Shown piece after piece: positions 45,390 to 54,800 of a DNA stretch of 64,000 bases. The stretch is from the NCBI RefSeq assembly GCF_001270495.1, contig NZ_LGUR01000025.1, positions 62,001 through 126,000 of the forward strand. Direction: 5' to 3'. The DNA is from Streptomyces viridochromogenes (GTDB lineage: Bacteria; Actinomycetota; Actinomycetes; Streptomycetales; Streptomycetaceae). Position 1 is the stretch's first letter. Each line of letters opens with the position of its first letter. The translations under genes were made by a program, and so were the position numbers. Below the pieces are notes generated by a model, which did no database searches, was not told the origin of the DNA, and saw only the letters and a program-made list of their open reading frames with translations.

Positions 45390-46802
45390 ATGGGACGTCA
45401 TGGGTGGAATTCGGGGGCACGGCGGTGGCGGCTCACCGCGCTGCTCGGTGTGGGGGTGGCCGCGCTGGCCCTGGTGGTGACCCTGCTCAACACGCTTCCC
45501 GGGAACGGCGCGAGCACCGAGGGCACCACACGCGACGGCGACAAGGTGCACGGCAGCCCGACCGTCACGCCGGACGCCACGAACCCCGAGGTCGGCTGGG
45601 GGTTCACCCACACCCAGTACAGCGCCGACGAGGGCGCCGCCGCGGCCGTGAAACGCGTCGAGGGGCGGCTCGCGGACGCCGGAGGACTGCCGCAGATCCA
45701 GCACATCATGGGCTGGGGCGCCGACAACCCCGAACCGGTCGAGGGGCGCTACGACTTCGAGGCGATGGACCGCCGTATCGACTTCGTCCGCGCCTCCGGC
45801 AGCACCCCGGTCGTCACCCTGTGCTGCGCCCCCGACTGGATGAAGGGCGGCAAGGCCGGCGTCGACCACACCAACTGGAGCCAGGCCGCTCTGGAGACGG
45901 CGCCCGAGCCCGAGCACTTCGAGGACTTCGCCGCGCTCGCCGTGACCGTCGCCAAGCGCTATCCCGACGTACGCCACTTCATCGTGTGGAACGAGTTCAA
46001 GGGCTTCTGGAACGACGCCGAGGCCCGCTGGGACCACGAGGGTTACACCCGGCTCTACAACCTCGTCTACAAGGCGTTGAAGAAGGTCAACCCGGACATC
46101 ATGGTCGGCGGGCCGTACCTCGTGATGGACAGTGTCGACCCGCGCGCCGCGGAGGCCTCCACCGCTGTGCGGGGTGCCTGGGGCGCCCTGGACCAGCGCA
46201 CCGTCGACGCCTTCGGGTACTGGAACGAGCACAAGGCGGGCGCCGACTTCGTCGTCGTGGACGGCTCCAGCTACACCCGGGACGACGAGCTGCTGCCCGA
46301 CGAGTTCACGGCCACCGACAAGTTCACGGCCGTCAGTCAGTGGGTGCGGAAGCAGACGGGTGACCTGCCGCTGTGGTGGGCCGAGTACTACGTCGAGCCC
46401 GCCGACGGCAACGACGACCGCAAGGACTGGTCCGAGGCCCGCCGGGTCGCCGTCCAGGCCACCGGAATGATGGCTCTGGCCAAGGGCGGTACCACCTCCG
46501 CCTTCTACTGGAACCCGGAGGAGGAGCAGGGCACCGACTGCGCCGGCTGCCTGTGGACGCCGACCGAGACCGCGCGCGGCGGCGAGAAGCTGCCCATGTA
46601 CGACCTGCTCTCCCGGTTCGGCAGGGAGTTCCGGCCGGGGACCGGGTACTCGAAGGTGTCCGTGGACAACGCCGACGTCCGGGTCCTGGCCACGGACAAG
46701 GCGGTCCTGGCCGTGAACACCCTCGACCGGCAGACCAGCGCGAAGATCGACGGCAGGAAGGTCGAGTTGCAGGCGTACGAGGTGAAGTGGCTCAAGCGCT
46801 GA
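45390..46802 (+). CDS. Membrane-anchored GH39-type glycoside hydrolase
   Basis: 470 residues. One N-terminal membrane span (about 15-35) then a TIM-barrel hydrolase. HFIVWNEFKGFW (about 197) supplies the acid/base Glu and PLWWAEYYVEP (about 328) the nucleophile Glu, as in GH39. PslG, a GH39 member, trims exopolysaccharide at the inner membrane of Pseudomonas, and the location next to a polysaccharide locus suggests a like role. TACCGT lies 8 nt before the ATG. Convergent with the flippase fusion gene. Confidence 0.85.
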   Translation: MGRHGWNSGARRWRLTALLGVGVAALALVVTLLNTLPGNGASTEGTTRDGDKVHGSPTVTPDATNPEVGWGFTHTQYSADEGAAAAVKRVEGRLADAGGLPQIQHIMGWGADNPEPVEGRYDFEAMDRRIDFVRASGSTPVVTLCCAPDWMKGGKAGVDHTNWSQAALETAPEPEHFEDFAALAVTVAKRYPDVRHFIVWNEFKGFWNDAEARWDHEGYTRLYNLVYKALKKVNPDIMVGGPYLVMDSVDPRAAEASTAVRGAWGALDQRTVDAFGYWNEHKAGADFVVVDGSSYTRDDELLPDEFTATDKFTAVSQWVRKQTGDLPLWWAEYYVEPADGNDDRKDWSEARRVAVQATGMMALAKGGTTSAFYWNPEEEQGTDCAGCLWTPTETARGGEKLPMYDLLSRFGREFRPGTGYSKVSVDNADVRVLATDKAVLAVNTLDRQTSAKIDGRKVELQAYEVKWLKR

Positions 46803-46815
46803 GCCACTTCACCTC
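46779..46815. terminator. 16-bp terminator stem overlapping the GH39 stop codon
   Basis: GAGGTGAAGTGGCTCA (46779-46794), loop AGCGC, and its exact complement 46800-46815. The left arm is coding (EVKWLK); the TGA stop lies in the right arm. It also ends the convergent fusion gene 9 nt away. Confidence 0.85.
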
Positions 46816-46823
46816 CACCGCCC

Positions 46824-49800
46824 CTACTTGATCGTCAGGAACCGCTGCACCATCGAGGCCAGCAACACCGCCAGCAGCGGCAGCGAGAACCAGAAGCTGC
46901 TCTGCAGCCACCGCAGCTGCCGCACGCTCGGCTCCATGGCCACCCGGACGATCTCGCGGGCCATCAGCAGCAGGATCAGCGCGACCGCCGCCAGGCCCCC
47001 GACCACCGACCACGGCGTCCAGGTCACCTGCGGCCCGATCGGACCGGGATCGGCCTTCGGAACCTCACCCGCCGGCTGCTTGCGCAGCGCGTACATCGTC
47101 ACGTCGGCGTTGGCGAAGACCTTCTTCAGCTCCTGCCGCTTGTCCAGGTTCCGGATCAGCCGCGACTCCCAGGTCGCCGAATAGCCCACGTCCATCCGCA
47201 GATAGGTGACCTGACCGCGGTTGATCATCAGATACGAGTTCGGACCCGCGTCCTTGAGCGACTTGACCAGGCCCGACACCAGCACCGGGTCGGCCGGCGC
47301 CAGCGTCGGCAGGTACTCCACCTTCTCCATGTCCTTCGCGCCCCACGGCATCGACGGCGTCACGACGTTGACCGGGTCGTCACTCAGCCACAGCAGCCGC
47401 ACGGTCGGATCGTCATGGGCGTACACGTACTCCATGGCGGCGACCTCGCCGGGCCGGATCCGCTCGAACGGCTCGTTGCCCCAACGGGCCACCAGGAAGC
47501 CGCCCATGAGCACGAGGCCCGCCATCAGCGCGGCCAGCGGGGCGAGGCTCACCTTGTCCCTGTCGCGCTCCTTGGCGGTGACGCCGGTGCGCGGGAAGAG
47601 GGCGAGGCCGGCCAGCAGGGCCGCGCCGGGCAGGGCGAACATGAAGACGCGCAGCGCCATCTCGCCGCCGTACGACTGCATGCCGAAGCCCAGGAACGGC
47701 ACGAAGGTGAGGACGAGCAGGGAGCGCTCGCGGTAGTGGTGGAAGCGCCGGCGCCACCAGCCCCAGCAGGCGAAGGCCATCACCCCGCCGGCCAGCAGCA
47801 CGCGCGTGTACAGCACCAGCTTGTGGGTGGAGCTGCCGCCCTCGATCCGGCCGGAGACGGACGACGACACGTTGCCGCCGACGCCGCCGACCCCGCCGAA
47901 GAGCTCGTCGAAGTGCCCCGACCAGTACGGCTCGGCCAGGAAGCCGATCCAGACCGTCACCATGACGCCGAACAGGATGGGCAGGCCACGCAGTTCGGAC
48001 TTGCCGATCAGCACGAGCCCCGTCAGCACGCCCAGCATCACGAACGGCGTGAGCTGGTGGGCCGGGACGCTCGCCGCGAACAGTCCGATCACCACCGTCA
48101 GCAGCACGGCCTGCTGCCGCCGGTTCGCCGGCTCGACCTCGACCTCGCCGGGCCGACGCTTCGTCCAGAGCACTCCCGGCGCCCGGAACCAGACCAGCAG
48201 GATCGCCGCGAAGACGAGATACAGCAGATACGTGAAGCCCTGCGGCGAGAAGTAGTCCTGGCCCACCCAGCCGCTGAGCACGAAGATCCAGATGCCGGTC
48301 CACTTGGCCCGCCAGCTCGCCCGCATCGAGCGCACCAGCAGGAACATCGGGACCAGGTAGAGGAGTTGCATGGCCAGCGGCCACCAGCGGATGACCTCGG
48401 TGAGGTCGCCGACCCCGCACGCCTTCGCGGCGAACGCGGCCACCGCGAAGAAGCCCGGCCAGCTCCAGCGCGCGTCCAGGTCGGGCACGGCCGACCCGGT
48501 GCGGTCGATGTAGTCGAGGAAGCCGAGGTGCTGCCAGGCCGTCGCGAACCTCGGCTCGACCTCGATCAGCGCGGGCAGGGCGTGCAGCGACACGACCGTC
48601 GCGAGCAGGGTGACCAGCAGCAACGCCCGGTGCTCCCGGCCCAGCCACAGCAGCGAGGCGAACACCACCGCGAGCAACGCGGCGCCGAGCAGGGTGGGCG
48701 TCGGCAGCACGGAGATCAGCCCGAGCCCGCCCATCCCGTCCAGATCGGCCTCGCCGAGCCGCAGCGCGGGCACCCAGTACAGCAGCAGCGCGGCGACCAG
48801 CAGACAGCCGAGGACGACCCCGAGACGGGTCGGCAGCAGCCGCTCACGCCAGGTGAGCGAGGCCGCGTCGGACGGTCGTACGGCTTCCTCGGAGGGCATG
48901 GGCGGCTCTTCCCGTACGGCACTCTCCTGCCGTACGACGGCCTCCTCCCGTACGGCAGCCTCCTCGCGCTCCTCCGGTACGGCCTCTTCGCCCCTGCCCG
49001 CGTCGAAGTCCGTCTCGAACGGCGCGTCCACCTCGGCGGGCCCCAGCGACGCCTCCGAGCCGGGCTCCCGCTCCTCCACCGGCAGCCCGACCTCCGGCTT
49101 GCGCGCCCAGGTCGGCCGGTGGTCCGGGCGGACCGGCGGCGTGCCCGTGGGCGGGGTACCGGGCCCCGGGCGGACGTCGGGCCGGCGTTCCAGGTGGTCG
49201 AAGTCGACATGGACGCCGAGCGCGAGGGTGTCGGTGTCGAGCGACCAGGCGGGCCCCCGCCTGCGCGCCCCCTCGGGCACCTCTCGCGCCCCCAGGTCGG
49301 CGAGGTCACCGTCGGGGGCCGCGTCCTCGGGCAACTCGGCCGACGTCGCCCGCACGGTCCTGTACAGCTTCGGCGCGGTGATCGTGACGATCACCGCGAG
49401 GGAGACGATCTCGGCGACGCCGGCGCCGGTCAGGCCCATCCGGGGGAGCAGCAGAAGTGTCAGACCGAGCACCAGGGCGCACAACAGGCCCTGGAGCCAG
49501 GCCAGTCCCGCGGTACGGCTCTGGGCGCGCAGGACCGCGAAGTACGTCTCCATGACGACCCGCAGCAGCGCGCCGACCGCGAACCAGCGCAACAGGGGGG
49601 TCGCCGCGTCCGCGTAGCCCTGGCCGAAGACGCCCAGGATCCAGGGCGCCCCGAAGAACAGGACCGCGGCGACCGGCACCATGATCCGCGCCATGCGCCG
49701 GAGCGCGGCCCGGGTGTTGGCGGCCAGCCGCCGCGGGTCGTGCGAGCCCTCGACCGTGAGCGAGGCGCCCATGTTGATGGCGAGCAGATTGACGGTGCCG

Positions 49801-50681
49801 CCGATGGTGGCCGTGATGTAGAAGTACGCGTTGTCCTCGGCGGAGACCTGCGCGGCCACGATCACCGGGATGAGATAGACCACGGCGAGGGAGAACAGCG
49901 AGCCGGTGTAGTCGCCCGCCAGGAACCTCCCGATCTCCCGCAGGGACGGCGGGCGCGTGTGGTCCTCGGTCGCCTTCACATGGCGTGGCACCAGACGCCG
50001 GAACACCAGCCAGCCCAGCGGCAGCACCGACACCGCGATCGCCGCGACCCACGAGACGAAGACCCCGGCGGTCGGGATCGCCACCGCGAAGGCCACCAGC
50101 AGGCCCAGCTTCACCGCGGAGAACACGGTGTTGCCGACCGGCACCCACACCGCGCTGCGCAGCCCGGTCAGCACGCCGTCCTGGAGCGTGAGCAGGTTCC
50201 AGGCGATGACGGCCACGACGAAGAAGAGCCCGCCCGCCGCCCCGTTCAGGAACCGGTACGACGGCCCCCACAGGTCCAGCGTCAGCAGGAACACGCCCGC
50301 CGCCAGCGCCACCACCACACAACTGCCCGCGTACGTCCGGAAGATCAGGCGGCCGCTGTTGCGGCCCGCCACCGGGATGAACCGGGCCAGCGCACCCGTC
50401 AGCGTCACCGCGGTCAGGCCCGCGAGGAACTTCATCGCGGCGATCGCGGCGGAGCCCTGCCCGACCGCGGACTCGGAGTAGTAGCGGGCGGCGGCCAGCC
50501 AGAAGCCGAGCCCCAGTACGGCGGAGATGCCCGTGTTGATCATCAGGGCGTAGGCGTTGCGAAACAGCTGACTGCCCCCGGAGGGCCCGCCCATGCCGGG
50601 CAGGCGGAGCCGGCGCCCCGACTGCTCGGGCGCCGGCGCGTCGGTCGATGCGGGCTCGGTCGTGGTCGTCGTGTCAGACAC
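46824..50681 (-). CDS. Fused polysaccharide flippase and polymerase-like membrane protein
   Basis: A single frame of 1285 residues. About 1-45 is disordered; 45-460 is a 12-14-span Wzx/MATE-type flippase (ALMINTGISAVLGLGFWLAAARYYSES at the start); 460-620 is a hydrophilic linker with imperfect repeats of the REEAVV/REEAAV type; 620-1285 is a second membrane module with about 13 spans and one large exported loop before the last two spans (PSMPWGAKDMEKVEYLPTL...NRGQVTYLRMDVGYSATW). The latter resembles O-antigen polymerase or GT-C proteins but no motif decides it. The GTG overlaps the CE4 gene stop by 8 nt (GTGTCTGA). Confidence 0.85.
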   Translation of the reverse strand: MSDTTTTTEPASTDAPAPEQSGRRLRLPGMGGPSGGSQLFRNAYALMINTGISAVLGLGFWLAAARYYSESAVGQGSAAIAAMKFLAGLTAVTLTGALARFIPVAGRNSGRLIFRTYAGSCVVVALAAGVFLLTLDLWGPSYRFLNGAAGGLFFVVAVIAWNLLTLQDGVLTGLRSAVWVPVGNTVFSAVKLGLLVAFAVAIPTAGVFVSWVAAIAVSVLPLGWLVFRRLVPRHVKATEDHTRPPSLREIGRFLAGDYTGSLFSLAVVYLIPVIVAAQVSAEDNAYFYITATIGGTVNLLAINMGASLTVEGSHDPRRLAANTRAALRRMARIMVPVAAVLFFGAPWILGVFGQGYADAATPLLRWFAVGALLRVVMETYFAVLRAQSRTAGLAWLQGLLCALVLGLTLLLLPRMGLTGAGVAEIVSLAVIVTITAPKLYRTVRATSAELPEDAAPDGDLADLGAREVPEGARRRGPAWSLDTDTLALGVHVDFDHLERRPDVRPGPGTPPTGTPPVRPDHRPTWARKPEVGLPVEEREPGSEASLGPAEVDAPFETDFDAGRGEEAVPEEREEAAVREEAVVRQESAVREEPPMPSEEAVRPSDAASLTWRERLLPTRLGVVLGCLLVAALLLYWVPALRLGEADLDGMGGLGLISVLPTPTLLGAALLAVVFASLLWLGREHRALLLVTLLATVVSLHALPALIEVEPRFATAWQHLGFLDYIDRTGSAVPDLDARWSWPGFFAVAAFAAKACGVGDLTEVIRWWPLAMQLLYLVPMFLLVRSMRASWRAKWTGIWIFVLSGWVGQDYFSPQGFTYLLYLVFAAILLVWFRAPGVLWTKRRPGEVEVEPANRRQQAVLLTVVIGLFAASVPAHQLTPFVMLGVLTGLVLIGKSELRGLPILFGVMVTVWIGFLAEPYWSGHFDELFGGVGGVGGNVSSSVSGRIEGGSSTHKLVLYTRVLLAGGVMAFACWGWWRRRFHHYRERSLLVLTFVPFLGFGMQSYGGEMALRVFMFALPGAALLAGLALFPRTGVTAKERDRDKVSLAPLAALMAGLVLMGGFLVARWGNEPFERIRPGEVAAMEYVYAHDDPTVRLLWLSDDPVNVVTPSMPWGAKDMEKVEYLPTLAPADPVLVSGLVKSLKDAGPNSYLMINRGQVTYLRMDVGYSATWESRLIRNLDKRQELKKVFANADVTMYALRKQPAGEVPKADPGPIGPQVTWTPWSVVGGLAAVALILLLMAREIVRVAMEPSVRQLRWLQSSFWFSLPLLAVLLASMVQRFLTIK

Positions 50682-51474
50682 GGGAACGGATGGCCTTCCG
50701 GCGGACCTGTCGGGCTCTGCGGACCACGGCGTACCCCTTGGTGAGGGCGCGGTCCCGGGCGAAGGTACGGGCGATCGCACGGCCCTCGACCATCCGCCGG
50801 AACTCCTCGACGCCGGTGGTGCGGCGCACGGTGAGGCGGGTGAGGGCGTACGGCCCCTGCCGCCGCCGCGCGAGGCCGTTGTTGACGGCGAGCGCCTGGG
50901 CGTACCCCGTCTCGTGCACCGCCTCGCGCACCCGGCGGCTGGAGTAGCCGTACGGGTAGGCGAACGAGGCCGGGACGGTGCCGAGTTCGTCGCTGATGAT
51001 CTCCTTGCAGAGGATCAGCTCGGAGCGCAGCCGGTCGTCCGGGAGCTGGTCGAGCTGCGGATGCGTGTGGCTGTGGCCGCCGATCTCGACGTCCGCCTCC
51101 GCGAGTTCGCGGACCTGGGCCCAGTCGAGCATGGTGTCCAGGCCGCCGCCGGTGTCGTGCGGGCCCTTCAGCCAGCCCGTGGAGACGAACACGGTGGCCG
51201 GGAAGCCGTGCTTGGCGAGCACGGGCAGGGCGTGCCGGTGCACGCCCTCGTAGCCGTCGTCGAAGGTGATCAGCACCGGCCGCTCCGGCAGTGGCCCGCC
51301 CGAGCGCCAGCGTGCCGCGAGATCGGCGGTCCGCACGGGTGTGAGCCCCAGATCGCCGATCAGCGCCATCTGTTCCGCGAACGCCTCCGGCGCCACCGAC
51401 AGCTCGCGGGTGGCGTCGTTCGGCGAGGTGGAGACGGCGTGGTACATGAGAATCGGTACGCGCCCGTCGGTCAT
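50674..51474 (-). CDS. Polysaccharide deacetylase (CE4)
   Basis: 266 residues. NodB-type domain: LITFDDGYEGV (about 69, motif 1 with Asp-Asp), IGGHSHTHPQLDQL (about 131, motif 2 with two zinc His), and FAYPYGYSSRRV (about 172, motif 3). No signal peptide, so it acts in the cytosol or on a lipid-linked intermediate at the membrane. The ATG overlaps the stop of the glycosyltransferase gene (ATGA). Confidence 0.9.
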   Translation of the reverse strand: MTDGRVPILMYHAVSTSPNDATRELSVAPEAFAEQMALIGDLGLTPVRTADLAARWRSGGPLPERPVLITFDDGYEGVHRHALPVLAKHGFPATVFVSTGWLKGPHDTGGGLDTMLDWAQVRELAEADVEIGGHSHTHPQLDQLPDDRLRSELILCKEIISDELGTVPASFAYPYGYSSRRVREAVHETGYAQALAVNNGLARRRQGPYALTRLTVRRTTGVEEFRRMVEGRAIARTFARDRALTKGYAVVRRARQVRRKAIRSRV

Positions 51475-52493
51475 CTGCTGTCCCCCTCTGCGCCGGCCTC
51501 CCCCTCGGTGCCGGCTTCCCCTTCGCTCCCCGCCACGGAGTACGCAACGTCGCCTCGGCGGGCCCGGACACTCCCCACGACGTACCCACCGGCCGCCGTC
51601 AGCACCCCCGCGACGATCGCGCCCGCCCGCCCCGCGCCGCCTCGCCGGGCCAGTACGGCATCCCGCAGCCCGCGCGCCACCCCGGCCGGCAGGACCCGGG
51701 TGGTGTAACGCCGCTCGGACTCAAGTCCCTTGTCCGTACCGACACTTCGGGCCACGAGCGCCTTGGACAGGCCCTCGGCGTACGTCCGTGTACGGAAGTA
51801 CCGGAAGTGCTCACGCGCCTCGGGCACCCGGTGGTGGATCACCGCCCGGTCGTCGATCAGCAGCACGGCGTCCGGCCTGGCACGCGTCAGCCGGATACAC
51901 AGCTCCGTCTCCTCGCAGCCCAGCGGCAACCGGTCGCCGTCGCGCCCGATGCCGGTGGCGAAACCGCCCGCGAAGTCGAACGCCGTACGCCGGAAGGAGG
52001 CGTTGCCGCCGAGGACGTTGCGCACCTTGACCCGGCCGCGCGGCAGGCCCCGGTAGGTGCAGCCGACGACCCAGTCGAACTCCTCCGGGAACCAGTCCGG
52101 CCGCTTCCCCGACGCCCAGATCGGCTCCGTGCGCCCGCCGACGGCCATGACGTGCGGGTCGGCGTACCCGGCCGCGAAGTGCTTCAGCCAGTCGCGCTCG
52201 GCCACGGCGTCGTCGTCGAGGAACGCGATGACCTCGCCGTACGAGGCGGCGATGCCGGTGTTGCGGCCGGCGGACAGGCCACGGGGGCCCGCGTTCGCGA
52301 GCACCCGTACACCGGTCGTTTCCTTGTACTCCTTGGTCAGCCGGTCCAGGAGCGCCGCGTTGTGGTCGACGACCAGCAGCGTCTCCAGGGCCGGATACGC
52401 CTGCGCCCGCACCGAGGAGACCGCCGCGAGGATGTCCTCCCAGCGGTCCTCGGTGTACACGCAGATCACGACGGAGATGTCGGGACCGCTCAA
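51471..52493 (-). CDS. GT2-family glycosyltransferase
   Basis: 340 residues, GT-A fold: SVVICVYTEDRWEDILAAVSSV (7-28), AFLDDDAVAERDWL (about 90, the D-x-D motif), and LPLGCEETELCIRL (about 195, catalytic base region ED-like). A hydrophobic segment near the C-terminus (AGAIVAGVLTAAGGYVVGSV) may anchor it. TTG start; the codon overlaps the stop of the next gene (TTGA), so the whole row is coupled. Confidence 0.9.
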   Translation of the reverse strand: MSGPDISVVICVYTEDRWEDILAAVSSVRAQAYPALETLLVVDHNAALLDRLTKEYKETTGVRVLANAGPRGLSAGRNTGIAASYGEVIAFLDDDAVAERDWLKHFAAGYADPHVMAVGGRTEPIWASGKRPDWFPEEFDWVVGCTYRGLPRGRVKVRNVLGGNASFRRTAFDFAGGFATGIGRDGDRLPLGCEETELCIRLTRARPDAVLLIDDRAVIHHRVPEAREHFRYFRTRTYAEGLSKALVARSVGTDKGLESERRYTTRVLPAGVARGLRDAVLARRGGAGRAGAIVAGVLTAAGGYVVGSVRARRGDVAYSVAGSEGEAGTEGEAGAEGDSR

Positions 52494-53311
52494 GACGCCT
52501 CTCCCCGGACCGAGTCGAGCACCGGGGAGTGGGTCCTACGGCTGCGCAGGGCACGCCGGTTGGACCGCTCCTTGAGGATCACCTTGAGCACCCTGAGCCC
52601 GTCCCGCACGGCCCGCAGATTGCTCGTGCCGTGGATGCGGAGGTACTCGTGGCTGGGGATCTCCTGCACCTTCAGCCCCGCCTTGACGACCCGGATGTTC
52701 ATCAGGGTCTCCACCTCGAAGCCGGTGCAGTCGAGGTCGATCTTGTCCAGGCAGTGCCGCCAGAACGCGTTGTAGCCGTAGCAGAGATCGGTGTAGCGGG
52801 CGCCGAACTTGCGGTTGACGGCCGTGCACAGCGCCCAGTTGCCGAGCTTGCGGATGGGCGTCATGTCGTCCGTGCCGCCGCCGTTGGCGAAGCGGGACCC
52901 CTTGGCGAAGTCCGCGCCCGAGACCAGGGCGGAGACGTACGACAGGATCTCGTTGCCGTCGGCCGAGCCGTCCGCGTCGACCATCACGATGATGTCGCCG
53001 GTGGCCGCCTCGAACCCGGTGATCAGGGCATCCCCCTTGCCCCGCCCGCGCTGTCGCACGACCTTGACGTCCGGCCACAGCTCACGGGCCACTTCGACGG
53101 TGTCGTCGGTGGAGTTGCCGTCCACGAGGACGACCTCGTGTATCCAGTCCGGGAGTGTCTTGAAGACGTACGGAAGGTTCTCCGCCTCGTTCATGGCCGG
53201 GATCACCACGCTGACCGGTGGCGCGATGGCCAGGTGCATGGAGACGGGCCGGTACTTGCCGGCTGTGGACGGACCTTCGTCCGCGACCGCCGGGCGCAGC
53301 ACAGAGCTCAT
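52490..53311 (-). CDS. GT2-family glycosyltransferase, polyprenyl-phosphate sugar type
   Basis: 273 residues. PVSVVIPAMNEAENLPYVFKTL (about 32-53), VVLVDGNSTDDTVEVAREL, and IIVMVDADGSADGNEI (about 107, D-x-D) match DPM1/dolichol-phosphate-type transferases that make lipid-linked sugars. No C-terminal membrane spans. As first gene of the leftward row it may load the first sugar donor for the locus. Confidence 0.9.
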   Translation of the reverse strand: MSSVLRPAVADEGPSTAGKYRPVSMHLAIAPPVSVVIPAMNEAENLPYVFKTLPDWIHEVVLVDGNSTDDTVEVARELWPDVKVVRQRGRGKGDALITGFEAATGDIIVMVDADGSADGNEILSYVSALVSGADFAKGSRFANGGGTDDMTPIRKLGNWALCTAVNRKFGARYTDLCYGYNAFWRHCLDKIDLDCTGFEVETLMNIRVVKAGLKVQEIPSHEYLRIHGTSNLRAVRDGLRVLKVILKERSNRRALRSRRTHSPVLDSVRGEAS

Positions 53312-53701
53312 GAGTCTGGTCCCTCTCGTCCGGTGGACCGCCCGCCCCTGGGCGGCCCGGTATTTTGTCCGGTTCGAAAGGGGGGTATCTCACCTACGGC
53401 ACGGTCGAACGGATCTCCGCGCACGCATGGTGAGCTGGCATGTCTGGCCGGCCACCGATAATCGGCGGCCGGTCGCGCGGCACGACTCGGTCACAAGTGC
53501 GGACACCGTCACCGAGCACCCCCCTACCGCGCCCCGCGCCGGGCCTGTCGCGGTCTTGAGCCCTCCCCTAGAGCCGCGTTTGACAGTCCGATGCGAGTGA
53601 GATGTACGACGGTATTGATGATTGAGCCTGTATGGCAAGAGCTGGAACGAGCTCTCACGTTTTTGTTGGTTTGGCCGTAACCGGCCGTGTTGTCTCGGCC
53701 G
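53312..53701. promoter_or_regulatory. Spacer with promoter for the glycosyltransferase row
   Basis: 390 bases between the GT gene (53311) and the end of the acyltransferase gene (53702), both leftward. It holds the perfect dyad AGAGCT-GGAACG-AGCTCT (53638-53655), followed by CACGTTTTTG on the plus strand, and an A+T-richer stretch 53578-53680 that probably carries the promoter. No coding is seen. Confidence 0.45.
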
Positions 53702-54799
53702 TCACCGGCGTCCCGAACGGATCTTCCCCATGCCTTTGAGAAGGCGGTCCGCCGGCTCGAACAGCTCCGGCCGTGCCTGCACGGTGTTGCGCAGCGCGCG
53801 GACCGGGGCACGCCGTGCCCGGTGTCCGAACGCGACCGGGTGACGCCGGGTCACCCACCCCTCCGACACCGTCAGCTCGCGTGTCTTCAGGGAGTCCTTG
53901 TACTCCTTCTGGCCCCGCCCGAGGTCCAGGTAGGCGATGCCGTCGGCGGCGGCCGCCTCGGCCATGCGCAGATGCAGTACCAGGCCCGGCGAGTACTTCG
54001 AGAACGCCGGGTCGTAGGCCGGGAACCAGCACGCCAGCACCCGCTCGCCACGCAGCCCGAAGTGCGCGGCGATCGGCTTGCCGCCCGCGTACAGCACCGA
54101 CAGGATCCCCGCGAACGGCTCGGAACGGGTGTGGAACAGCTGCTCCACGAGCCGGGTGATCCACTCGTGCGCGAAGCGGTCGCTGCGCCCCGTCCTGCGG
54201 TACTGCGCCGACTTCCACGCCATCAGCGTGCGCAGGGCCGCCGGATCACGCTCGTCGTGCACATACCGCACGCCGTCGTGGTCCCGGCCCAGCTTGCGCT
54301 CCTTGGCGAGCGTCGACTTCGTGAACTTCGGTGACCGCTCCCGCAGTTGGCTCAGATACGCCTCGTACCCCTGGTCGATGTCCATGACCGGGGACGGGAA
54401 CGAGCCGGAGGCCCCCGCCGCGAACGCCGCCTGGCGCCCCACCAGGTGGTCGAACTCCCAAACGGCGAGTCCGCACGCCTTCAGCAGTTCCCGGGCGTCC
54501 CAGGTGAACCCGGGCCGGTGCACGACCCCCTGGGCGTCCGAGACGCCGAGCCCGATGGCCCGGCCCACGCCGGTCGCCGTGCGCTGGAACGGGAAGAACG
54601 CGGCCGGCTCGCCGCGCTCCCGTACGACCGCGATCCGCACCCCGCGCCGGCAACGGCCGACGGCGAGCGCGAACTCGGGCGAGAGGAACGGGTTGCCCAG
54701 CTCGGGCGCACCCTGAAGATGGGCCTTGGACTGTAAAGAGGTCCATGCCGCCCGGTCGGCGGAGCTGAGCTCGCCGGGGCGGTACACGCTGATGTCCAC
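53702..54799 (-). CDS. CelD/BcsL-type GNAT acyltransferase
   Basis: 365 residues with the Acetyltransf_6 (CelD/BcsL) layout: two GNAT-like halves; PFLSPEFALAV (about 37), and in the second half AHFGLRGERVLACWFPAYDPAFSKYSPGLVLHLRMAEAAAADGIAYLDLGRGQKEYKDSLKT (about 247-308), which is the family signature. BcsL-type proteins accompany cellulose and exopolysaccharide genes and may acylate the glycan. Starts 1 nt after the small membrane protein gene. Confidence 0.85.
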   Translation of the reverse strand: MDISVYRPGELSSADRAAWTSLQSKAHLQGAPELGNPFLSPEFALAVGRCRRGVRIAVVRERGEPAAFFPFQRTATGVGRAIGLGVSDAQGVVHRPGFTWDARELLKACGLAVWEFDHLVGRQAAFAAGASGSFPSPVMDIDQGYEAYLSQLRERSPKFTKSTLAKERKLGRDHDGVRYVHDERDPAALRTLMAWKSAQYRRTGRSDRFAHEWITRLVEQLFHTRSEPFAGILSVLYAGGKPIAAHFGLRGERVLACWFPAYDPAFSKYSPGLVLHLRMAEAAAADGIAYLDLGRGQKEYKDSLKTRELTVSEGWVTRRHPVAFGHRARRAPVRALRNTVQARPELFEPADRLLKGMGKIRSGRR

Positions 54800-54800
54800 G

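Noticed and set aside
47415..50744. 1109-codon plus-strand frame through the flippase fusion
   Set aside because: Antisense shadow with His/Arg/Gln-rich nonsense; the minus strand shows ordered membrane spans.
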